Source: Achatina immaculata
Lineage: Eukaryota; Mollusca; Gastropoda; Stylommatophora; Achatinidae
Reading direction: 5' to 3'
Assembly (NCBI GenBank): GCA_009760885.1
Contig: CM019719.1
Span: 26,839,084 to 26,903,083, forward strand
DNA: 64,000 nucleotides
The notes beneath the pieces were generated by a model that saw nothing but the letters and a program-made list of their open reading frames with translations, had not been told where the DNA came from and ran no database searches. Position numbers and translations under genes: made by a program. Of the stretch, positions 56,026 to 64,000 are shown in pieces. The first letter of the stretch is position 1; the number at the start of each line of letters is the position of its first letter.

Positions 56026-59020
56026 GTGTGTGTAGGGTTTTCTTCTTCCAGTTGATGTGTGTAGCGTATTCTTCTAGTAGTTCGTGTGTGAAAGGTTTTC
56101 TTATAATAGTTACTGTATGTAGGGTTTTCTTGTAATAGTTGGTGTGTATACGGTTTTCTTGTAATAGTTGGTGTGTATACGGTTTTCTTATAATAGTTGG
56201 TGTGTATACGGTTTCATGTAATAGTTGGTGTGTATACGGTTTTCTTGTAATAGTTGGTGTGTATACGGTTCTCTTGTAATAGTTGGTGTATGAAAGGTTT
56301 TCTTGTAATAGTTGGTGTGTATACGGTTTTCTTGTAATAGTTGGTGTGTATACGGTTTTCTTGTAATAGTTGGTGTGTATACGGTTTTCTTATAATAGTT
56401 GGTGTGTATACGGTTTCATGTAATAGTTGGTGTGTATACGGTTTTCTTGTAATAGTTGGTGTGTATACGGTTCTCTTGTAATAGTTGGTGTATGAAAGGT
56501 TTTCTTGTAATAGTTGGTGTGTATACGGTTTTCTTGTAATAGTTGGTGTGTATACGGTTCTCTTGTAATAGTTGGTGTGTATACGGTTTTCTTGTAATAG
56601 TTGGTGTGTATACGGTTCTCTTGTAATAGTTGGTGTGTATACGATTTTCTTGTAATAGTTGGTGTATGAAAGGTTTTCTTGTAATAGTTGGTGTGTATAC
56701 GATTTTCTTGTAATAGTTGGTGTATGAAAGGTTTTCTTGTAATAGTTGGTGTGTATACGGTTTTCTTGTAATAGTTGGTGTATGAAAGGTTTTCTTGTAA
56801 TAGTTGGTGTATGAAAGGTTTTCTTGTAATAGTTGGTGTATGAAAGGTTTTCTTGTAATAGTTGGTGTATGAAAGGTTTTCTTGTAATAGTTGGTGTATG
56901 AAAGGTTTTCTTGTAATAGTTGGTGTGTATACGGTTTTCTTGTAATAGTTGGTTTTTATACGGTTTTCTTGTAATAGTTGGTGTATGTAGGTTTTCTTGT
57001 AATAGTTGGTGTGTGTACGGTTTTCTTGTAATAGTTGGTGTATGTAGGTTTTCTTGTAATAGTTGGTGTGTGTACGGTTTTCTTGTAATAGTTGGTGTAT
57101 GTAGGTTTTCTTGTAATAGTGTGTATACGGTTTTCTTGTAATAGTTGGTGTGTATACAGTTTTCTTGTAATAGTTGGTTTGTGTAGGGTTTTCTTGTAAT
57201 AGTGTGTGTGTGTGTAGGGTTTTCTTGTAACAGTTGGTGTGTGTAGGATTTTCTTGTAATAGTTAGTGTGTAGGATTTTCTTCTATTAGTCGGTGTGTTT
57301 ACTGTTTTATCCTAATAGTTGATTTGTATAGGGGTTTCGTCTAGTAGTCGATGTGTGTAGGGTTTTCTTCTAGTAGTCGGTGTGTGTAGTGTTTTCGTCT
57401 AGTAGTCGATGTGTGTAGGGTTTTCTTCTATTAGTCGTGTGTGTAAGTTTTTCTTCTAATAGTTGGTTTGTGTAGGGTTTTCTTGTAATAGTTGGTGTGT
57501 GTAGGGTTTTCTTCTAGTAGTCGGTGTGTGTAGGGTTTTCTTCTTCCAGTTGATGTGTGTAGCGTATTCTTCTAGTAGTTCGTGTGTGAAAGGTTTTCTT
57601 ATAATAGTTACTGTATGTAGGGTTTTCTTGTAATAGTTGGTGTGTATACGGTTTTCTTGTAATAGTTGGTGTGTATACGGTTTTCTTATAATAGTTGGTG
57701 TGTATACGGTTTCATGTAATAGTTGGTGTGTATACGGTTTTCTTGTAATAGTTGGTGTGTATACGGTTCTCTTGTAATAGTTGGTGTATGAAAGGTTTTC
57801 TTGTAATAGTTGGTGTGTATACGGTTTTCTTGTAATAGTTGGTGTGTATACGGTTTTCTTGTAATAGTTGGTGTGTATACGGTTTTCTTATAATAGTTGG
57901 TGTGTATACGGTTTCATGTAATAGTTGGTGTGTATACGGTTTTCTTGTAATAGTTGGTGTATGAAAGGTTTTCTTGTAATAGTTGGTGTATGAAAGGTTT
58001 TCTTGTAATAGTTGGTGTGTATACGGTTTTCTTGTAATAGTTGGTGTGTATACGGTTCTCTTGTAATAGTTGGTGTGTATACGGTTTTCTTGTAATAGTG
58101 TGTGTGTGTAGGGTTTTCTTGTAATAGTTGGTGTGTATACGATTTTCTTGTAATAGTTGGTGTATGAAAGGTTTTCTTGTAATAGTTGGTGTGTATACGA
58201 TTTTCTTGTAATAGTTGGTGTATGAAAGGTTTTCTTGTAATAGTTGGTGTGTATACGGTTTTCTTGTAATAGTTGGTGTATGAAAGGTTTTCTTGTAATA
58301 GTTGGTGTATGAAAGGTTTTCTTGTAATAGTTGGTGTATGAAAGGTTTTCTTGTAATAGTTGGTGTATGAAAGGTTTTCTTGTAATAGTTGGTGTATGAA
58401 AGGTTTTCTTGTAATAGTTGGTGTGTATACGGTTTTCTTGTAATAGTTGGTTTTTATACGGTTTTCTTGTAATAGTTGGTGTATGTAGGTTTTCTTGTAA
58501 TAGTTGGTGTGTGTACGGTTTTCTTGTAATAGTTGGTGTATGTAGGTTTTCTTGTAATAGTTGGTGTGTGTACGGTTTTCTTGTAATAGTTGGTGTATGT
58601 AGGTTTTCTTGTAATAGTGTGTATACGGTTTTCTTGTAATAGTTGGTGTGTATACAGTTTTCTTGTAATAGTTGGTTTGTGTAGGGTTTTCTTGTAATAG
58701 TGTGTGTGTGTGTAGGGTTTTCTTGTAACAGTTGGTGTGTGTAGGATTTTCTTGTAATAGTTAGTGTGTAGGATTTTCTTCTATTAGTCGGTGTGTTTAC
58801 TGTTTTATCCTAATAGTTGATTTGTATAGGGGTTTCGTCTAGTAGTCGATGTGTGTAGGGTTTTCTTCTAGTAGTCGGTGTGTGTAGTGTTTTCGTCTAG
58901 TAGTCGATGTGTGTAGGGTTTTCTTCTATTAGTCGTGTGTGTAAGTTTTTCTTCTAATAGTTGGTTTGTGTAGGGTTTTCTTGTAATAGTTGGTGTGTGT
59001 AGGGTTTTCTTCTAGTAGTC
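56026..59020. repeat. 1498-bp tandem segmental duplication within the array
   Basis: TCTTCTTCCAGTTGATGTGT occurs at 56041 and 57539, and a 73-codon stretch at 56920 is repeated identically at 58418; both offsets are 1498 bp. Copies run approximately 56026-57523 and 57524-59020. Small internal differences exist, for example a GTGTGTGTGTAGGG unit near 58098 with no counterpart at 56600. Confidence 0.9.
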
Positions 59021-59338
59021 GGTGTGTGTAGGGTTTTCTTCTAATAGTCGGTGTGTGTAGGGTTTTCTTCTAGTAGTCGTGTGTGTAGGTTTTTCTTCTA
59101 ATAGTTGGTTTATGTAGGGTTTTCTAGTAATAGTTGGTGTGTGTAGGGTTTTCTTGTAGTAGTTGGTTTGTGTAGGGTTTTCTAGTAATAGTTGGTGTGT
59201 GTAGGGTTTTCTTCTAGTAGTCGGTATGTATAGGGTTTTCTTCTAATAGTGGGTGTGTGTAGAGTTTTCTTCTAATAGTTCGTGTGTGTAATGTTGTCTT
59301 CTAGGAGTCGGTGTGTGTTGGCTTTTTTTCTAATAAAT

Positions 59339-60115
59339 TTCTATTTAAAAACACTACTAGAAGAAATTTTGCCTAGTGCTCTACCTATATTGGCTTACTG
59401 TTGTACCTATAATGGCCTACTGATGTGGGTATATAGGTCCACTGGTGTGTCTACACTTGTCTACAGTTTTACTTATATAAATTTCCAGGATTATTTTCAG
59501 AGGTAATTTCTAAATCTAGAACCTAGAAGCTATCCTCTACTAATCGCGGACCCTCCAGTGTCGTTGCCCATTCCCAAGGGAAATGAGAAGCGGTTTAAGG
59601 AGAATGAGAGAACTTCTTTAACCTTTGATGTATTACGCTGAGACAGCCAAGCAGACCTGTGGGCCAAAAAATGCACGTCCATAAAACACGTTAAGAGGAT
59701 CATATATATATAAGAGGAGCTACAAGCAAGCCGCAGCATCCCTTAAATATACGTGTAAATGGGGAATAGGAACTTGTCCTGTTAAGACTTGATGAAATTC
59801 TAAATCTTCAGGACGACGTTGAGTTGAGTGCTACATATAGAAGGCTAAAGCATGCGTGTACTAGGTGTAGGTAAAAAGAAAGACGGCCGCCGTCTTTAAT
59901 TACATGAGTATTTCGAATACACTGAATGAACTAGATACTACAATGAGTGATCCTGGTAGATGCTGTACCGGCAAGATCCCAAAGTCAGTTACATTTGATG
60001 AAACCTGGCAAATTGTGTCAGTCATCAGGTGGTACATAAAGACAATTAGATAAAGAGTCAATAAAAAGGCGCTGACTGACTTTTTAAACACAGTGAATAT
60101 GGTTTACTAAATTAT
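59339..60115. other. No gene seen
   Basis: Unique DNA. Minus frames of 60-70 codons at 59530-59739 and 59900-60091 have no recognised domain. Confidence 0.45.
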
Positions 60116-60117
60116 TT

Positions 60118-60250
60118 CTAAAGATTCAGAGACATCGTTGATGATCTGCGAATGGATGCATCAGTAGCAGGGCATCTTGCTTACAACCGAGAGGCCTACA
60201 GGAGAACTGTTAGGGAGGCAAAGTTCCGCACGGGACCTACAAATGACTTT
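60118..60250 (+). mobile_element. LINE-D 3' end, short copy
   Basis: Plus-strand reading gives DIVDDLRMDASVAGHLAYNR, then EAYRRTVREAKFRTGPTND. This is the same C-terminus as the LINE-D copies at 42427 and 29108, but lacks the (ATGA)n tail. Confidence 0.85.
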
Positions 60251-60317
60251 CTGACTGCAGAGATTTTAGACAGGTCATGAGCAGGCAGAAGTTGAAAACC
60301 TGACAGTTATTTAAGAC

Positions 60318-60522
60318 ATGCATAGAGAGAGAGAGAGAGGGAGAGAGGGAGGGAGAGAGAGGAAGAGAGAGAGGGAGAGAGAGAGGGAGAGAGAGAGAAG
60401 GAGAGAGAGGGAGAGAGAGAAGGAGAGTGAGGGAGAGAGAGAGAGGGAGAGAGAGAAGGTGAGTGAGGGAGAGAGAGAGGGAGAGAGAGGAAGAGAGAGA
60501 GAAGGAGAGAGAGGGAGAGAGA
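60318..60522. repeat. (GA)n/(GGGA)n purine microsatellite
   Basis: GAGA runs broken by GGGAGA and GAAGGAGA. Frames on both strands here are artefacts. Confidence 0.95.
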
Positions 60523-61469
60523 ATTTTAAGAAAAAGGGTAAGAGCAGAAACGAAACAGACATGGTTAGAAATAAAGACAGCAGAAACTCCAGAGATCGTC
60601 AACACCAGTAGTCATGGCACATAATGATGATGGGTCTAGAGATAGTCCTTTTCCTACAAATAAAAAATCGCGCTTTTTTATCTCTCATATATTCTTGTTT
60701 TAAATTAGACTTGAAAAATACCCGAAGGAAAAGTGTTTAAAGTCAAGTCATCAAGCATGGCCAAATGTCTGGGGCAGAGTTATTTATTTATCCCAATCTA
60801 TGTCACTCAAAAACTTTACAACAGACAAAAATAACCCTCATGACCTTTGATCAAACCTCTCGAAACACACCAGGCCCGAAGTTGAACATTTGCAAGTTTG
60901 TGCAAGCTGTCAACAGCTTTCTTGTTAAGATAACCTCACTTAACACAACTCCTTAAAGTAGGTCAAAGAGTTTTAGAGAAATATCTTTCTTGGAAATATT
61001 GTTTATAAGAAATGATCTTTCTTACTAGAGAGTGGAGAACTCACTACGCAAAGATCATCTGTGACGATGAGTTAGATCGTGGTATAGAAAGTCATTATCA
61101 TCATCATCATCATCTCAGGATCGAAATTTGGCTAAAACGAATCTCCAACGTGCTCTATCATATTTTTTGCACAGTGTACTCCACCAGACTATATCCAACC
61201 CAGACATAGATACTATACTCAGCTGCATCTTTGTCTTCCTACAGCAGTTTTTTCCCATTAACTTTCTCATCAAATATTACATTACATTACGTTAAGTGCT
61301 GTCTTTGTTAACGTTAGTGATCAAGCTTTGGTATTTTGTGGGATCCTTGATGTTTCCGATCTGTTCAAATGATTTTCTTTTCCTATGTCATTTGATCAGT
61401 CCATATAGGTTCGTTATTCTTGATCTTCTTTTTCTCCTTTTTACCCTTGAATTTTCCAGTTGTTACCAA
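60523..61469. other. No gene seen
   Basis: Unique AT-rich DNA with a short CAT run near 61093-61111. Confidence 0.45.
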
Positions 61470-61945
61470 GTTCTATAGCTTCTGTCTTCTTTGACATATC
61501 CTATAACTGCTGTCTTCTTATGTCATATCTAAATTCTATAACTTCTGTCTTCTTATGTCATATCTAAGTTCTATAACTTCTGTCTTCTTTGACATATCCT
61601 ATAACTGCTGTCTTCTTATGTCATATCTAAATTCTATAACTGCTATCTTCTTATGACACATTTAAGTTCTATAACTTCTGTCTTCTTATGACATATCCAT
61701 GTTCTATAACGTCTGTCTTATTATGTCATATCTAAGTTCTATAACTACTGTCTTCTTATGACACATTTGAGTTATATAACTTCTGCTTTCTTATGACATA
61801 TCCAAGTTCTTCAACTTCTGTCTTATTATATCATATCTAAGTTCTATAACTTCTGTCTTCTTATGTCATATCTAAGTTCTATAACTTTTACCTTCTTATG
61901 ACATATCGAAGTCTATAACTTGTCTTCTTATGTCATATCTAAGAG
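61470..61945. repeat. ~35-bp minisatellite, about 13 copies
   Basis: The unit is TTCTATAACTTCTGTCTTCT plus TATGTCATATCTAAG, with shortened copies lacking the last ~9 bases and TATGACACATTTAAG variants. Confidence 0.92.
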
Positions 61946-62255
61946 AATATGACCATCCTTTTCTTATAATTGTATTGTTTCTGAACTTCTCTGATAACCT
62001 CTTTTTTCCCCTGAAGTATGGTTTTCTTTACTGTATCATGCTTTTTTATATGATCCATGGCTCGGATGAATAACGATGAAGAAGAAGAAGAACAAAAGAA
62101 CTGCCATCAGTATTTTGGCTTTTGTTTCTTATATTTTTCATTCATTTCTTTTTTTTTCAGTTTCAACTAATTTTAGTATTCTTTGTCTTTATTTGAAATA
62201 CATATAATTCTTCTCTATATCTAAATATAACAAAGACCTCCGTTTTCTTTCGCAG
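61946..62255. other. No gene seen; (GAA)n at 62077-62092
   Basis: ATGGCTCGGATGAATAACGA followed by (GAA)n at about 62057-62092 could be a retroelement 3' end, but no coding block could be tied to it. Confidence 0.4.
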
Positions 62256-62440
62256 TTTTTTTCTGGCTAAAGTCCATCTTGTGTAGACAGAAGAGATGTA
62301 GATTTTTCTGGCTAAAGTCCATCTTGTGTAGACAGTAGAGATGTAGATTTTTCTAGCTAAAGTCCATCTTGTGTAGACAGTAGAGATGTAGATTTTTCTG
62401 GCTAAAGTCCATCTTGTGTAGACAGTAGAGATGTAGATTT
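62256..62440. repeat. 45-bp tandem repeat, 4 copies
   Basis: The unit contains TTTTTCTGGCTAAAGTCCAT plus CTTGTGTAGACAGTAGAGAT and GTAGA. Copies are nearly identical. Confidence 0.95.
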
Positions 62441-62779
62441 TTCTCGTGTCCCTGCATTGACATTACTTGATGGTTCATGGGCCTGGAGATACCCAGCTAC
62501 ACGTAGCTGGTCGTGCTTCTCCACAGATCTCCTTCTCTGGTGTTCTCTGTTAGTCCAGTAGTTCGAGGTTTTCTCTCGCTGCCTTCCCCTGTTTGTTTCC
62601 CTTCTTGTCTTGCCATTGCAAGGAATAGTTTTATCGTTTTGAAATTTTATAGCACACGAATGTTGCTTCCAGTTTGCTATTTTATTTCATTCTATTTCCA
62701 CCTCTCCGAACCCAACACCACCCCCTTTTTATGTCTTTTAAAAACCATATCTTTTGCTGATATATATCACTTCATACTT
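62441..62779. other. No gene seen
   Basis: The 145-codon plus frame at 62513-62950 starts here and runs into the next repeat. It is hydrophobic and low-complexity and is not supported. Confidence 0.45.
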
Positions 62780-63215
62780 TTAATTTTTCAGATTACAAAC
62801 AATGTACTTTTTTATATAAGATTACAAGCAGTATACTTTATACTTATCAGACTACAGTGCACTTTACATTTATCAGACTACAAACAATGTACTTTATACC
62901 TTATACCTGTCAGATTACAAACAAAGTACTTTATACTTAATACTTTCTAGACTTAACACAACGTACTTTATACCTTATACTTGCCAGATTGCAAACAACA
63001 ATACACTATATACTGCGTATTTGTCAGACTAAAAGTCTGAAAAATACTTTATACTTTATACATATCAGACTAATAACTATACATTGTACTTCATACATAT
63101 CAGACTAACAATTGTATGCTTTATACTTCATACACATCAGACTAACAACTGTATACTTTATACTTCATGCTTGTTGGGGTACAAATAATGTACTTTATAT
63201 TTCATACTTGTTAGA
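62780..63215. repeat. Degenerate ~35-bp AT-rich tandem repeat
   Basis: Irregular units of CAGACTAACAACTGTATACT plus TTATACTTCATAC and relatives, about 11 copies with variable lengths. Confidence 0.8.
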
Positions 63216-63267
63216 CCTAGAAAAACGAGTCACAATGTTACACAAACCGCGGTATCCACTCATTATA

Positions 63268-64000
63268 CAAAGTCAGACAATTAAGTAATGAAACTGATTT
63301 TATTTTGGCCAAGACAAAAATGTCTTCTATGAAGCAAAGCATGGAATCCAAAGAAGCAACCTTCATCTATGATCTGGCAACTTTTCTTCCCCGACCGATA
63401 AGCAAACGATAAACAAGCCGCCATTTTGTTGACCTAGTCAGAGGTGCATTGTTATGTAATCAGCATGGAGCAAAAAGCTAAATTCTGTTTAAAATTCGGA
63501 AGAAGTGCCATTGAGACAGTTGAATTGATGCGACAAGTTTATGCAGATAATTGTTTATCTCGTGCATAGATAATCAGATAGTATTCAAGATTCAAAAGTG
63601 GTGTGGAAACGATTACAAATGCAACTAGACATGGATGCCCAATTTTTGTTTGTAATGAGGAACTCGTTGCAAAAGTCACAGAATGGATACAAGAAGATCG
63701 TTGTTTGACTGTGAGGATGATGGGAGATGAATTTATTGTTAACCGAGAGACCATTCATACAATTTTAGTGGAAGGTTTGTGCAAGAAAAATGCTGTTTGC
63801 CAGTTTGTACCACATTCGTTGTCTGATAACCACAAACATCAGCGTCTTGAGTACGCAAAAGACATCATCAAAACATGTTGCAGAAATGAACAGTTCTGAA
63901 ATTTTATTGCTACAGAGGATGAAACATAGATTTTCCGCTATGATCTCACAACTAAACGCCAAAGTGCTCAATGGAAGTCATCATCATCACCAAAAGGCAA
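63268..64000 (+). mobile_element. Mariner-family transposon, copy 2, cut by window end
   Basis: The left terminus CAAAGTCAGACAATTAAGTA follows a TA (63266-63267). About 200 bases of non-coding leader precede the transposase pseudogene. The right terminus lies beyond 64000. The protein subtype differs from the mariner at 24641. Confidence 0.85.
63465..64000 (+). pseudogene. Mariner transposase pseudogene, partial
   Basis: Starting at the ATG at 63465, a single frame reads MEQKAKFCLKFGRSAIETVE, then LMRQVYADNCLSRA, a TAG at 63567, another TAG at 63579, then YSRFKSGVETITNATRHGCP. It continues through VTEWIQEDRCLTVRMMGDEF to LEYAKDIIKTCCRNEQF and a TGA at 63897-63899. Then NFIATEDET follows, with the first catalytic Asp at 63918-63920, and a TAG at 63927-63929 where Trp is usual. 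RQSAQWKSSSSPKGK runs to the window edge. Four nonsense codons in one otherwise unbroken frame show decay by substitution rather than indels. Confidence 0.9.

Larger units (their letters stand above)
54180..59338. repeat. Large ~29-bp minisatellite, about 175 units
   Basis: The unit is roughly GGTTTTCTTSTARTAGTYGG followed by TGTGTRTAC, with 27-29 bp variants. Unit types are zoned: CTTCTAGTAGTCGG at the left, CTTCTGGTAGTCGG to about 55370, CTTGTAATAGTTGG to about 57270, then CTTCTAGTAGTCGG again, and the last two zones recur because of a 1.5-kb duplication. Short plus and minus frames are artefacts. GT-rich throughout on the plus strand. Confidence 0.96.

Noticed and set aside
54180..59338. 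Possible CRISPR array
   Set aside because: There are direct repeats of about 29 bp but no unique spacers. Units are contiguous and diverge gradually, and the genome is eukaryotic.

Overview
This is a gene-poor, repeat-dense stretch of a eukaryotic, animal-type nuclear genome. Supporting observations: almost no long non-repetitive open frame; tRNA-headed SINEs with Pol III A and B boxes; many 5'-truncated non-LTR retrotransposon (LINE) 3' ends, three with clear or near-clear target-site signatures; decayed Tc1, mariner, Tigger/pogo and hAT-like DNA transposons; long microsatellites; and a probable 3' splice acceptor in front of the one convincing gene. The repeat mix fits an invertebrate, most likely a mollusc such as a gastropod, but that taxonomic step is inference and no single sequence here proves it. 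Nothing looks bacterial, viral or plasmid-like.

The one convincing protein-coding exon is at 37672-39306 on the minus strand. It encodes a 544-residue single-pass membrane protein with a signal peptide, a small six-cysteine N-glycosylated ectodomain, a transmembrane helix and a long cytoplasmic tail rich in SH2-type tyrosine motifs. A decayed Tc1 element (39404-40924) lies 84 bases upstream of its predicted acceptor, so probably inside a 5' intron.

Layout. 1-5600: minisatellites (23, 42/43, 36 and 24 bp units), a LINE-B 3' end and two copies of an unnamed ~180-200 bp dispersed repeat. 5600-16600: mostly unassigned AT-rich DNA with (CA), (AT), (GA) and (TCTA) runs. 16600-18000: LINE-E and LINE-A remnants. 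19700-27300: several minisatellites (22, 27/55, 19, 27, 25 bp), a SINE-1 copy and an internally deleted mariner. 28300-33300: SINE-1, LINE-D, a Tc1 pseudogene and a LINE-B nested in a LINE-A. 34600-36060: a SINE-2 copy whose body has expanded into about 50 tandem 24-bp units. 36640-41700: LINE-F, SINE-2, the membrane-protein gene, Tc1 and a MITE. 42100-45000: a hAT-like MITE carrying a LINE-D insertion, a 42-bp array and LINE-C. 46400-52700: SINE-2 pieces, MITEs, a Tigger relic, LINE-A with its reverse transcriptase FADD box, an 84-bp array and (GATA)n. 54180-59338: a 5.1-kb minisatellite of ~29-bp units with internal 372-bp and 1498-bp segmental duplications. 59500-64000: LINE-D, (GA)n, further short arrays and a second mariner cut by the window end.

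LINE family letters (A-F) and SINE numbers are local labels used only here to show which copies belong together. No gene pathway or operon is present. The main interest is how the repeats arose: insertion into one another, and tandem expansion out of a SINE. I did not find a convincing new molecular system.
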